A stretch of DNA of 64,000 bases from Sthenelais limicola. Its lineage: Eukaryota > Annelida > Polychaeta > Phyllodocida > Sigalionidae. The notes beneath the pieces were generated by a model. That model saw only the letters and a program-made list of their open reading frames with translations, was not told the DNA's origin and made no database searches. This document shows, piece after piece, positions 28,901 through 43,900 of this stretch. How positions within the stretch are numbered: position 1 is the first letter of the stretch; each line of letters opens with the position of its first letter. Both the position numbers and the translations under genes were made by a program. Location of the stretch: the NCBI GenBank assembly GCA_942159475.1, contig OW804096.1, forward strand, positions 138,631,972 to 138,695,971. Reading direction: 5' to 3'.

Positions 28901-31900
28901 AATGTGATGTGTTTCAGGAAAATGAGTCACAAGTCGCAAAACTGACATTTTTCAAAGTAGATCATTCATAAGAACCCTTGCTTAAAATGTTTTCATTTTT
29001 GGAGTTCTCGGAGCTGCTAGTAGCATAAAATACAGGTACCAAATTTCAAGACATTGTAATGAATATATCTTGCATTACTAAGGTCATCTTATAGAGTATA
29101 TTTAGCTTCTTTACTAGTAATTGTCCACCCCAAAAATATTGAAAACTCTTCTTTTTAAAAAAAAAGAATATAAAATTTAAAATTTAGAAATACTTATTAA
29201 ATGGCCTTAATGTTTACTATCATTGGAATCGGCTTGATCTCATCGTTTCAAATATGATGGTATCCCAAAATCCATATTTTGCGACTTCCTAAAACGGATC
29301 ACAAATAAGCAAAAAATGTTCAAACAGTGTACTTTACACTCAAACAAATATATTACTCATGTTAACTCAAACACACCTGCCTGATACATTTACTATATTT
29401 CATATTTGTGTTCCATTGAACTCAGGGTTCCCACGCATCACTAAAACTCCTTAAAAATCAAAATAGTTTTTGAAGGCCCTTAACAGTCATTAAATTTTGT
29501 TTTGAGCCCTTTTAAGTCCTTTGAATTGTAATGATTATAGTAATTGTTCAATGGACTTCATAATTCAGTTCAAATGCACCAGATGGCATCATCTAACAAG
29601 TATAACCCCATCAAAGGGGCGTCATCTAGAACCCCTTGGTTCTTTGAAGAACCCTTGATTGGTAAAAAGCAGGGGTTCTTCAAGGAACCAATGGACAAGG
29701 TTCTTTAAAGAACCCCTGATATTTCCCAATTGGGGGTTCTTCAAAGAACCTCCCAAAAAGGGTTCTTCAAAGAACCATTAGGGGTTCTGCCATGAGAACA
29801 GACTGAAGAACCCATAAGAGTTCTTGAAAGAACTCTTTCTTCTTAGAGTGTATATTTTCAGAATGTTCTCTATAACCACCCCCTCTATGCATATAATGCC
29901 GTGCCTCTGGCACTTTCAGACACCTTTCCCACACGCAGTCATCAGAACCCTTTCTGGTAAATTTGCAATTTTCAGCCGACAAAAGATCCCAACCCTGCAA
30001 CTCTTGCTTCCTTAAAAGGTCTTTACTTTGAGCCTGGAGACCCTCCTTAATTATAATATATAATGCTTATTATATAAACATCATGGTAACGTCTGGGAGA
30101 ACTGGATCTGATCTAGAAGTCTGCATGTATACCTGTTTATCTGTATTTGTCTTTTTATAACTTCATAATGTAAATTGAACGATGTGTCCGCTCTGACGTG
30201 CTACCACAAAGTGAGTCAAACGCTCTTACGACGTGACGTCAATAATTCTATGACGTAACTGAAACACCTCAAATTATGGATTTTGATTGGATTATCCTCA
30301 TTTGGTTGCTAATCTCAGTCAATATACCTGGTTACCTGTTGTTTGTCAACAGAATGTCAGGTATGGTGGCCTAAGAGTTTTAAGACTGAATAAAGCCAAT
30401 GACTGAACCATCAAACCGATTTAAAGATTTCTTTTTGGCTGGGGGTTAAGGCTGGGTTCCACTGGCCGGCTACTTCTCCCGCTACTCCTCCCGTTTCTTT
30501 GCTCCCGCTACTTTTAGAAGCGGGAGCAAGTAGCGGGAGGTAGCCGCTTCAAATCAAACATGTTTAATTTGAAGCGGCTACTTCCCGTTACTTCCCGCTA
30601 CTTTAGAAGTAGCGGGAGCAAAGAAACGAAAAAATTAAAATTTATTTAAGTTTTGCCAATTTGAAATGAACCGAATTCCCAGAGTTTCTAGTGATTTTAG
30701 GGGGACTAGTTGTGTTTATTCTGGAAAAAAAAGAAGAAAAAGAAGTAATTTCATCTTCATAATGTAATATGTGAGTTGGATAAATAAGGTAGTATCTTAT
30801 ATTATCTTATCTTATGTTTAATGTTGTATATATTTCTTTGTAGATGTGGATGAGTGCACATTGGGCACGTATACGTGCGTGGCTAACAGTGTGTGTAAGA
30901 ACGTAGTGGGTACGTACACGTGTGAGTGTGTGACGGGCTACACCAACACCACATCACATTATGGACTCCTTGTGTGTAATGGTAAGTAGTCTCCCTTTAT
31001 CTATTTATGGGTCAGATCTTCAGAAAATGTACAATTTGCCTTCACCAATCCTCTCAAATAACCCAAATTTCGGACGAAAATAAAAGTCCAAAATACAGTT
31101 CAACCTAACCAAACAGATTGCTAGAATCAATGCAATGCCAAATATACTCAGATTTACCTAGTATTGACCAAATTGCAGCTTAATTTAGCAGAATTTACTA
31201 ATATAAATGTGTACAGCTGCCAATTGTACATTTTTTGAAAATCTGATATATGTATTTAGGGAGGTTCAGCAAGCCTAACCTATACGTAAACGTATCCATA
31301 TCTCTCATACACAAACATACGTTAAAAGGAAGAAAGAGGTTCAGCAAAACGTAAAGTTAAATATCAAGCAGAATGTTTCATCTCACAATTTATTTTGTAT
31401 ACATAAAAAGGCGACTCACAAAAAAGATACGGATACGTTTACGTAACTGAGATTGGTTTGATTGCTGAACCTCCCTATTATTTTATTTACGTATCGTATC
31501 ACAGTTACATAAATCAGAAAAAGGATGAATCTCTATCTTCTGTGAAGGTCAGGCCAAAAAAAAAATAGGTGTGTTTCCGGTTTATCTGGCTGAAAACTAG
31601 GTAGGGGGGTGGTAATTTATTTTTTTTTGTTAATTTTTTTTGTTTGGAAACCACCTCCCAGGAACTGAGAAAAATGACTTTTTCATGACAATAGTTGTTT
31701 TGAACATGGGAAATGTGCTTTTTGACAGTTTAGGATTAGGAAAACCCGTTTTCCTGCTTTTATAAGCTTTTTTTGTCAAAAAATCCAAAAAAACTAAGAT
31801 ATGATGGGGGAAAAATCAGGTTTGGTAAAAAATTTTTTAGGTAGGGTAAGGTTTTTCTAGGTAGGGGGGGGGGGGGGTAAATCGGAAACACACCTATTTT

Positions 31901-34900
31901 TTGGGGGGCCTCACAGGTCTTCCAGGCTACCCTCATTATGTTTTTATGTTTTATGTTATAATTATATGTATCTGGTCACAATGCTTCATGTTTCAATTCA
32001 ATTCAATTTAAAAATTCTTTTTTTGTTTTTAAAGGTTTTTATTCAACATAGTCTGCCATCGTGGCTCTTACAATTCTAAAATGACTTCCTTGTCGTACCT
32101 TTATGTTTTGTAGTTTTTTTGGTATTTTCTCGATTTTCGTTCACACCCTTAACAATATTGGATTTATAACACTTCTCCAATCAACATAAGTAAAAAAAGA
32201 GTCATTCGACTACCATTAAACATAGATGTAGAGTTCCTTGTATACACTAGGGTATGTACCGATGAGACTTTTACTCCCCATCCCCTTCTAGTTCACTAAG
32301 GATTCTTCCCCATTTATTCCTGGATTTCTTTTTTCCTGTTGCTACATTGTTGTACTCCATCACTCTTATGTTTACCTTCATCTCATTAACAAATGCAGTG
32401 AAGATTATTTTGTTATCATTGAAGATTCTATTTAAAAATTCTTTATTGTATGCTCTTGTTTACAATGGTTCGGACAAATCTGACATGGGGACATGCCAGG
32501 TCTTCCAATGGCTGCCGACGTTTTTTTCTTTGAAGTGATTGTTACAACAGTTAAAAGTAAAAATCCCTTTATGGGGCTTAATGATAACAATACATCAACT
32601 TTGGATGAGATGAGTAGGTACATGGGTCAGATTTTAAGAAAATGTACAATTCAACTTCACCAATCTTCTCAAATAACCGAAATTTTAGATGAAAATAAAG
32701 TTCAAAATACAGTTCAACCTAATCAAACAGATGCTAGAATCAATACAATGCCGAATATACTCGAATGTACCTAGTATTGACCACATTGCAGCCTAATTTA
32801 GCAGAATTTACCAAATGTGTACAGCTGCCAATTGTACATTTTCTGAAAATCTGACCCATATATGAAAAAGGCAAATGGGGGTACTAGCTAACAATCAATA
32901 TTATTGACGTGTATCATTGTTATATATCAATATAAAGAGTTAAAGGGTACAACAAAGTGTACAATAGAGGAAGTGCATTGATTTAGGTAAAGGTAACAAG
33001 TATAAACACAAATGTTTTGGCAGAAGCAGTAACACTCTACAGATAGGTAATAATGCATTATAATAGATTGACAAGTCGATATGAAGAAACCACATCGAAG
33101 GGAGTATGCTGATTCAAGCAATATATGGGTCAGATTTTCAGAAAATGTACAATTAATCTTCACCAATTCTCTGAAATAACCCATATTCCAGACGGAAATA
33201 AAGTTCAAAATACAGTTTTACCTAACCAAACAGATTGCTAGAATCAATGCAATGCCGAATATACTCGAATTTACCCAGTATTGGCCAAATTGCAGCCTAA
33301 TTTAGCAGAATTTACTCAATGTGTACAGCTGCCAATTGTACATTTTCTGAAAATCTGACTCATATAGTGAAAGTATAAACAGGCATGTTTAGGCAGGAGC
33401 AGTAATATTTTACGCTCTAAAGAGAAGTAATAATAATTTATTGTAACAATACCAAGTTCAGAAAGGTGCTAGAAGTTGTTGAGTGAATTTCCTAAACGAG
33501 GCACTAGGCCTATCATCAAAAACACGTTTCGGGATGCTCTTACTGAACTTTCACGTGAATTCAATTGAGGATGCAAGAACAACACTAAGTATGAAAGTAA
33601 CATAAATCGATTTTGAAAAACAACAACACTAAGTGGTATATATAAAATATGAATATGTCATGACATTGACAAAGATGAAAAATCAATATCTATGAAATAA
33701 ATATTAAACAAATATCACTCGTGAATGTGCCCTCATATGAACTTCCAAGCACTGTTTAGCTCAGTTCCTATAATAATGAATTATTAACACACATTTTATT
33801 GTTTATTTCTTCCTTATTATTATATTGGGTGAAATCGTCAGAAACCGTACAATTCACCTTCACCAATCCTCTCAAATAACCCAAATTTAAGACAAAAATC
33901 AGGTTCAAAATTCAGTTCAACATAATCAAACAGACTGTTTGAATCAAGGCAATACCAAATATATTCAGATATACCTAGTGTTGACGATTTTCCCGTCTAA
34001 TTTAGTAGAATTTACAAAATGTATTGATCTGCCAATTGTACATTCTTGAAGATCTGACCCAGTTGATAATTCTCTGTTTCACCTGGATCTTTTGAACATT
34101 TCATTATCATTTATTTTTGAATATTTTCAAAATATTCACAGATATGACGACTAATTAATATTCGTGAATACAACATTCTGAAGGAGTTTTGGAAGAATGC
34201 CTTCAATTTTTATATAGAAAATTGAAAAGATAATTAAATTTATTTTAAACACTCACAAAACATTGCACATATTTTTTTAAACCTATAAGTATACAGAAAA
34301 TATTATTTAAAATCGGTCAGATTCTACTACATTTTTCCAGAATCCCCATTTGTCTCTACCACTCATTTTAGTACACCCCATTCCCGTAAGAGGTCAGGTT
34401 AGTCAGTAGTGCAATCATAGACTAAAGCCACTCAGTAAGGTCCAGTTTTCCTAAAAAGCCATTTCAAGTGTACGACAGAAAGAACACCGAGCTCTTTGAT
34501 TCAATTAATCTCCTTTTCGTCGATTCTAATCTATATTTCAATTGGTTTAATTCAATTAATCAACTCAATAACCAATGTTTGTTGTTGGGTGAATAGCATC
34601 ATATAGTATTTCGTATTCATGTTCATATGATACACCACCAGAACGACTCAATAATGAAGTATAAATGTTTCTATTTTTTATATTAGTTTCATTTGACACT
34701 TATAACAGTTCTCAATTAGTTCATTTTCGAGAGTGCGGGAGCACACTAGCCGCGATAAGCCTTGCAATAGGCTTTGCAATAGGAATGAACGATTCAATTT
34801 TGGAGTGCAGGGTATCGCAGATGTGGGTCAGATTTTCAGAAAATGTACAATTCAACTTCGCCAGTCTTCTCAAATAACCCAAATTTCAGACGAAAATAAA

Positions 34901-37900
34901 GTTCAAAATATAGTTCAACCTAACCAAACAGATTGCTAAAATCAATGCAATGCTAAATATACTCAAATTTACCTAGTATTGACCAAACTGTAGCCTAATT
35001 TAGCAGAATTTACTAGATGTGTACAGCTGCCAATTGTACATTTTCTGACAATCTGACCTTATGTAGGCTCCTTTGCAATAGCCTTTGTGACATGCCTCAC
35101 AATAAGAAATGCATTGTCACCTATCGCAGAAATATTACACATGTTCAATATTTGTTGGGATAAGCAGGGCATCGTGGAAATCACCATGCCTTCGCAATAG
35201 GGGATTTGCATAGCCGCCATTTTGAATCTTGATTCGCATGGAATTATGGGACTAATGGTACAGTATAAAACCTATACAAAAAATGCCATATTCAGCATGG
35301 ACTATTTATTAATGTTCAAATGTCAATATCCATGTGTTATAAATGTTCTCATGACAAAAGTACCCATCTTTCCCATCATGTATTTGGTTTTCATAGAACA
35401 TTTATAAAAGCTGTGATATTCGTAAAAACATTCTTGCAATTTTTATTTAATGTTCCCAAATATTCGTATGTCAGATTTCATCAAAATCCATCCCATGATG
35501 CACTGTACCAGACATGCACAGTGGCACATGCAAGTCCCCTATTAATTGTGAAGGTCTATTGCAAAGGTGTAGCGAAGTTTGCAATAGATGCTTGCGATAA
35601 TCTCTGCAATAACTGGGTTAATCACAAAGCTCTGTTGCAAAGCTTATTTCAGCTAGTGTGGCGCCGACCACAGTAGCTTGTTTGATATAGTCACTAGGTG
35701 AGAGCTCTCTCACTCTTAAAGTAAAACACTGGGCTGGAACACTTGCAGGGCATACAGCTCAGTTATGATTTATAAGTGGGAACTCACATTATAATACTGG
35801 TTTCTGGGCAATGATATTGTCAGAATCAATCAAGTAATTTCTTTCCTGCTCTCCCAAACCCTTATACTGGGCGCCTCCATATTAGTAGCTGTATGACACT
35901 GACTAGGGCAGTACCACTTCCTGACCAGTGTCCCCCTTTAAATTAAGTATAATCAAATTATAAAACAATGTTTGTTCCATGAATTGTTTCAGATATTGAT
36001 GAGTGTTCGTCCAGTAGTTCCTGCACTGGTGAATACAAAGACTGTGTGAACACTGTGGGGTCCTATGAATGCTCCTGCAAGGCTGGCTATCTGGCCAACT
36101 CTGAGTCAAAGGTGTGTGAGGAGATTGACGAGTGTCTCAAAGACAACCCTTGCACACAGAAATGTACAGATGCTGTCAACAGTGTAAACTGTGGCTGTAA
36201 TACAGGCTACACCCTGGCTGCAGATACCTTCACATGCACACGTAAGTTATCATTATTATTATTATTAAAAGTTGAATAATATGTGATGAGAATGAGTCAC
36301 AAATCGCAAAATCAAATTGATGATAAAAATAATATTATTGGTGAAATTTGCTTCACAAATTTTGAGATGAAAATTAAATAAAAATTGAAATGATTAAGTG
36401 GGACTGAAGTGATGAGAATGAAATATAGGAGTGGCGAGGTTCCAGGGGGTGGTATTGTGTGTCTAGTATATGATGAAATATAGGAGTGGGTGGGTGAAAT
36501 TGTGTGTCTAGTATATGGAGGCGAGAGGTGAAGTGAGTGAGAGTGGCAGGTGAGTATGAGTGGTAATGTTCACCAGGTGCCAGAATGCAAGCACATTTTT
36601 TCAAAAAAAATTAATCAAAACTATCTTGCCAACTTTGCTTTTTACCATGCTAAACATAAGTTTATTATTATATCAAGGGGATCATAATAAAAGAAACATG
36701 ATATTTCATGCCAAATCATGAAAAATAAAAACATCTGTTCACACATAGAAAAAGAGAATTGGCCCTGTAAAGGTAACTTGTGTTAAGGCTGGGTTCCACT
36801 GGCTGGCTACTGCTCCTGCTACTGCTCCTGCTACTGCTCCTGCTACTGCTCCCGCTTCTTTCATCAAGAAGCGGGAGCAGTAGCAGGAGAGTAAAGGGGA
36901 TGGGTGCCATTGAGCCCCGCTACAAACCCACATTATTTTCGAAGCATAGAGGGCTCCCGCTGAAGTGGCCGCTACTTTGTAGTGGGAGGTAGCAGGAAAT
37001 AGCGGAGGCTGAAGCAGGGCAATGGCATCACGCTATGCCACTTCTCACGCTACTTGATGCGTCCATTTCTATGTGAAAATAAAATGTTGTCTGTGCTTAC
37101 GTACATTTCTGAGTAGCGTTAGAAGTAGCGGTGGAAGCAGCGGGGCAATAGCACCCATTCTGATATACCTTCAGCTAGTTTCTTGCTCCCACTTCTTTAG
37201 AAGCAGGAGCAAAGAAACAGGAAGAGTAGCGGGATTAGTAGCTGACCAGTGGAACCCAGCCTTTACACCTCCCACCATGTGTGCATTGTTAATCAAAATT
37301 CCTACAAAATTAAGATAAGGCTGAGTTTGGTAATTAAGACTAGACATCTCAATGTGTGAAGCTACAAGAGTTGAGTACAATGGCTGAACACTCATCTTCT
37401 AAACTTGTTGTTTACTAAGTTTATTTCACTGCCATCTAGTGGACATGAGCAGTACTATCTGAGATAAACAACACATGTGCAGATAGTTACTCTAAGTATT
37501 ATCTGCTGAAACTTTAACAAATGAAGTAACTGACAGTGTGCAGATAATGCCTCATTCATGAAACTTCTAGTTAAATATCTATCTTTTACAAGTAGATTAG
37601 ATTAGAAATCATTCATTGCAATTTAATGATTGCTGTAAGAGGGCAATCTCTGGCAGTAGGGAGGATTTCAAGCCTTCTTATGCTTTTGTACAGAGCTTAA
37701 GTAGTGGACAATATCACTTCCTTGTATTCTCATTTGTGATGTGTTCTAGGAAAATGAGTCACAAGTCGCCAAATTGATATAGTGTTTTTTTTACAAGATC
37801 TCTTTATTGGAATCTTCTGATCTTTAGGGGATGTAACACTTGTAGTCATATGAATCCAAGTAACAAATTTCGGGACATTGTATTAAATATATCCCTGCGT

Positions 37901-40900
37901 TTTGAAGGCCTTCATATGGAGTATATTTAGTTACTTTACTTGTAATTACCCATCCAGAACATTGCAAACCTTTTTTTCAAAAATAGAAATATCAAACTTA
38001 AAGTATAGAAACACCTATTGGGTGTTTACTATCATTGAAATAAGCTTGATCTCATCTTTTCAAATATGATCATATCTCAAAATCCATATTTTGCGACGTA
38101 TGACTCATTTTCCTAAAACGGATCGCATTTAACTTAAATAATTATCTTTCTCCACAGCGGACAACCCATGCTCAGTGTCCCAGGCCTCCACATGCAGTGA
38201 TGCAGGGGATGTAAATGCTATATGTGCAGCTGTAGATAATGAGGCGGTGTGCACATGTCCGGCAGGTTACGAGCTCAACGCAAACAAGCAGTGCATTGAC
38301 AAGGATGAGTGTGCGCTCGGCTCTGACCTGTGTAACACCAAGACCAGCACCTGTACCAACACCACGGGTGGGTTCATTGTTGCTTATCTTTTTTTTAAAT
38401 AAATTTTATTGAGGCTGATTTCGGATATACATGATATTCTCACAGAGCTCAAGTGTAAAACAATACACTTATTTCATTTTAAAATCAAGAGTACAGGTTA
38501 AGTTCTGCTAAGTTCTGCTAACTATTTAATATTTAATCTTGTCGAGAGCATTGAACAGGATCTATATCGAGATAGGTCATATTGCATTTGCCCACTGTGA
38601 GGCTTGGTGTACACATCAATCTTTTTGTATTATTTTCTCCATAACATAACAAAAATAAAATATAATACAATTACGAGTAGTAAAAACCACAAGACTACAT
38701 TGACAATTTAGTTATGTCAATATCATTTCCATTTCACTCCATAAACATGTCGTTCTTGAATCAATCAATCATTTCCACCATTCATTATTCGATCTTAGAT
38801 AGAAATTTATAGCCTTCCACTCACTGTTTTTATTCCACTAGGTAATCTCATTTTACTTTCTTTAGTTGTTGCTTGATCTGTGGCACTCTCACAGGAGGTT
38901 GGCAGCCACCTGCCAACATTATGTTATATATATATAAAGATTTTTATTCAAGTTGATCAGTACAGTTACATGAAATGGACAGGAGCCTCTGCGAACAGAT
39001 CTTCCAGGTCTGCCCATCAGATATACCTATTCCAATCTCCAGAATAACAAAATAAAATACAAGACACCACTTCTGGATACATTAGTCTTCAAGTTTTATA
39101 CCGCTAGGTGGCACAGCACTATCTAGGTCATAGAAATAAAGGATGAGTGTTGGGTAACGCCCCCAAATCTAGATTTGCAACTCAACTGACTTGGAAGTGT
39201 TTCATCGTAGCTCCCCAGGATCTTTGATATAATTTAGGAACATTTATAGATTATACCCCCCAAGGGTGTTACACTGGTGGAGAACATGGGCAGTTTTTGT
39301 TCTTGTAGTTCTTCTTGCTCAAATCTCTGCTCTTATTCTTCTTTTGTTCTTGTTCTACCGTCTCCTTTTCCTGTTTAATGTTCTTGTTGTTCTGTCTCTT
39401 TTTGTACCTTGTTCTGCTCCTGCTGCTTTCTTATTCTTGTTCTTCTTGTATCTTCTAATTCTTGTTGTTTTAGTTCTTGTACTTCGATTCACTTCTTATT
39501 TAGTGTTCTTTTAAATTAGAGTAAATAGCAATAAGAAGCAACATATAACAACAATTTTGCTGAATGTAGCTTTAATTTGATTCTATATTTCTATCAATAC
39601 CAGGTGGTTACAACTGTACATGTAAACCTGGCTACCAGAGAGGTTCTGACTCCAAGACGTGCGTCGACATTGATGAGTGCACCACCCTTAACTCTACCAC
39701 TGGCAACCCTCTAGCTGGCTGTGATACAACTAATGGCACTTGTATGAACGAAGAAGGTGAGTAGATCTACAATATTGCCATTTCTGATCAATCTATTATT
39801 TATTCAACAGTGAGTTGGTATCCAAAGTACCTGAAATTTATAAAATATTTCTAACATTGTTAAGAGAACTAGTGGGTACTAGTGCAACTAGTGGGCTAAT
39901 GAGATGAAGAAGAATCAGTATATATGTAACAAGGTATGGAATGTCTTATTCATTATTTTTTATTAAGCTCATTTTTTTTGTGTCATAACAGCAATGTGCG
40001 AAAGCATTCATGTGTATGGCCATATGTAGACAAAATTGCAAACATATGAAAAGTGTCTTTTGTCACATCCTAGAAGAACCTCCTGTCATCGGGTCAGTGC
40101 CAAATTATCACTAGATTTTACTAAAGGCTCGAGCTAGGTGATACAAATGTTTACCTACTACAAGAAACTAGACATGCTCAATTTCTTCTATGAATGTTGC
40201 AGGAAAATTCTCGTGCAGCTGTAATAATGGCTACAAGCTGGGAACTGATGGTAAGACGTGCACAGATAAGAACGAGTGTGAGTCTGCTGCCACCCACCAG
40301 TGTGACAAGAACTACGCCACATGCACCAATACGGTTGGGGGCTACACGTGTGCCTGTAACACAGGTTACACAGGCAGTGGCTACCTATGTACAGGTAATG
40401 CTTGATTGATAATAGTTTTTCTCGAACAAACATTACATCAAGCAATGTTTTCTCTTTTTGGTGACAGATTAAATTATAATAAAAATATATTATGAAAGTA
40501 TTTAAAAATAACATTTTGTATATATACTCTCTCAAGATTACCCTTAATAATTCCAGTAAAGGTGCACACAAGGCGTAGACTTTAGAATCAAATATTGTAT
40601 AGTGATTGAACACCAACTCAGATTCTTGATCCTTACCAGCAACCATCCTTTATTCACAAGCATGGCTCAGGAGGCCAGTACTACAGGAGCACTGAGCTTA
40701 CCCACCCCTTGACACAGAGGGCTAGTAGATAAGACCGCTCTCCCAGTGTTTGATACAATGTCAGCATTGGGCGCACTGTGTAACAACCCTTCGGGCTCCT
40801 TACTGCAGACCAGTTATTTCCCTTTTTTATTCAGAATATATAGAGAGAATGGAACAAGATGCTAGCAATTGCACAGCAATCAAGTGTAATGCATATTCAA

Positions 40901-43900
40901 TTATTAGTACTGACTTCCATTCACTATTCATAATAAGACCCCAGCATAGATGCATATTGAAATACATGTATATAAACATTTGTTTATAAGTATCTAACTA
41001 TCTAAAAGCTAAGAGAAATGCCAATTTGATTCCTTAACAGCAAATGATCTGGTTCTGCATTTCAGACTTCAATGAATGTAGTGTGGCCGGAGCAGCCAAC
41101 TGTGTCCAGGGCTGTATCAACTCCATCGGCTCCTATTCCTGCTACTGCGGGGTAGGCTATCTACTCAACTCAACTGATAGAAGGTAATTATCTATAGTGA
41201 TTAAGAGAATAGAGTGAACCTGATCCATAATTTACATTTTTGACAAAAAGGTTGAGGAACTCATGCTGGTCTTGTCTTTGAAAAGAATTTATCATTTTGT
41301 AAAATTTGGTGCTCTTTCCTCAAACTGCTCTGAGGCAACTTGAAAAACAAGAACATTAACCACCATTTTTATTCAAGGTCATGTGACGACGTCAATGAGT
41401 GCTTGGTGAGCACAGACAATGGTTGCTATAGCAACGACCACTGCACCAACACTGCAGGCTCCTTTCTGTGCAGCTGTCCACCAGGTCTACAGTTGTCATC
41501 AGACACCAAGACATGCCTTTCTGAAGTGCCCTGTTCTGTCAACAACACATGTTCCCACACATGTGTAGTGCTGAGTGGAGTGGAAACATGTGTTTGTCCC
41601 TCTGGGTACCAGCTGGATGCCACCAACAAGACATGTGTAGACATAGATGAATGTAGTGACAGTGGTGCCACTGTATGTGATGCTAAGAACAATGTGCGGT
41701 GTGTTAACAAGGTCGGTGGCTATGACTGCGTGTGCGTTAACTCATCGTATGTGGTCGTTACAGATACACAGTGTGCAGGTAGGCTTTCTTGATGTCTTTC
41801 AACTAACTGACAAATGTGATCCGTTTTAGGAAAATCATAAGTCGCAAAATACGGATCTTAAGATATCCTCTTATTTGAAAAGAGGAGATTAAGCTGATTC
41901 CAATGATAGTAAACACTAGGACACCTTACATGTATTTCTATGTTTTAATTTTTATATTTTTATATTCGAAAAAAAAAGTTTTCAATGTTTCTTGATGGGT
42001 AATTACCAGTAAAGTAACTAAATATACTCCATACAAAGGCCTTCAAAACGCAAGAATATATTTAATACCATGTCCTGAAATTTGTTACACAGATCTATAT
42101 GACTATAAGTGTTAAACCATCTAAATATCAGAGCATTTCAATAAAGAGATCTTGTGATAAAAACACTTTGAAAAATATCAATTTTGCGACTTGTGACTCA
42201 TTTTCCTGTAACACATCACAAATATTAATCATTAACTATTACTAATGATAAAATGCTTTCCAGTTTAAATTCAGATTTTCATATTACTGTTCTATTATTT
42301 GAGAAATCCAAAGCTTTAAAACATGCAAACCTAAGCCCCAGACTTTGTCTACTCCAATCATTCATACCTGTTTATTCATCATCCATCGGGGTCTCCATCT
42401 TTGGTATGGCTAATATTTTCCATTTAGTTAAATTTCCACAATATGTTCAAAGTTGAACAGACTATAATACGTATTGAAGTGTTATTAGTCGAAGATATAG
42501 GGCGTTTCGACACCGCTCACCTATCCGCAACCGTATCCGTATCCTTATTACTTTAGGGATGCGTGGTCAGGTCGGCTCCCAAGGTGGCGGTCTCTGACCG
42601 GGTCTCCGACGCTATAGTACTGCTTTTTTGAACCATGCTTTCTATGATAAAAACGTAAACTATCACCAAACTTGCTTGGCAAGGACATCAACAACATGTT
42701 TAATATTGATCCCCAACCTTTTTTTTAAATGTAAAATGGCTAGATAGTTCGTCATATACTTAGGTATAATCCCCGCAACAGGTGCCTTTCTTACGTATAA
42801 TCCTCAGTGGGGCCGGTATTGACCCTCATTACCTATGCACAACCTGACATAGTGACCTAATTCCGCGCTGATACGTAGGGGTTTGCTCCTGAGGAGCGTC
42901 TGTCGAAACTCCCTAATATTTGAACAAAAACCCAACCCATGGTCCTCTACATCTCTTTTTCAGCCGCATTTCACTGGATTTTACTGACATTTGGCTATCA
43001 TATATGAATAATTCTTTGACTTTTAAACTTATAGATCTGTCAATTTTAATACTTTTACTTAATAATTTCAGATGTGGATGAGTGTCAGAACACAGCCTCG
43101 CCCCCATGCGGCGCCAACGCCCTGTGTACAAACATGGACCCCAGCTACAGCTGCCGGTGTGCCGAGGGCTACCAGCTCCAAAGTGGCGCATGTGTCGGTG
43201 AGTGCTATATGTGATGTGTTTCAGAAAAATGAGTCATAAGTCGCAAAATTGATATTTTCCAGTGTTTTATTCACAAGATCACATTATTGGAATGTTCTAA
43301 TTTTTGGAGAGTTCATCACTTATAGTTATATCCATCGATGTATCAAATCTCGGGACAATGTATGTGATATATCCTTTTGTTTTAAAGGTCCTCACATGGA
43401 CTACATTTAGTTACTTTACTGTTAATTAACCCCCAGAAATATTGGAAAAATTTGTTGTCAAAAACGAAAATATCAAACTTAAAATCTAGAAATACTAGAT
43501 ACCAGATTATTAGATTGTTTACTATCATCGGAATCGGCTTGATCTCATATTTTCAAATCAAATGGTATCTCAAAATCTATTTTTTGCGACTTATGATTCA
43601 TTTTCCTGAAACACATCACAATTATAGTTTAATTAGACTAAACAATGATATTAACCCCCACACTGTGTATCAGGGGATGTGCATGTCAAATACCCATTGC
43701 TAACATTTGCAAAAGTGAAGGGTATAGCACCTGTTACTATGCTACTAAGATTGTATAAAGAAAATTGTTGTGGAAAATTGCACTGTAGGAACCACCTACT
43801 CTCACCCATATGTGGGTCAGATTTTCAGAAAATGTACAATTGGTCTTAACCAACCTTCTCAAATAACCCAAATTTAATTCGAAAATCAGGTTCAAAATAC

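Larger units (their letters stand above)
21712..30843. other. Nine-kilobase intron, repeat-filled
   Basis: No EGF exon with acceptor was found in this interval; because the flanking exons are both phase 1, a missed exon would not disturb the frame. Contents are MITEs A, B, D and E, repeat Q, retroposon tails and stretches with nothing recognisable (23070-23750, 25300-26350, 27720-28240, 29860-30440). Confidence 0.6.

Noticed and set aside
35320..35676. Plus-strand frame of 118 codons
   Set aside because: It covers the right half of MITE family C and flanking AT-rich sequence; no domain, and the same DNA is repeated noncoding elsewhere.
36716..36992. Leu-rich and Ser-Arg-rich frames on both strands
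   Set aside because: They translate the GCTACTGCTCCT repeats inside MITE family E.
41426..41710. Minus-strand frame of 94 codons
   Set aside because: It is the antisense shadow of exon 21, whose EGF cysteine pattern is clear on the plus strand.
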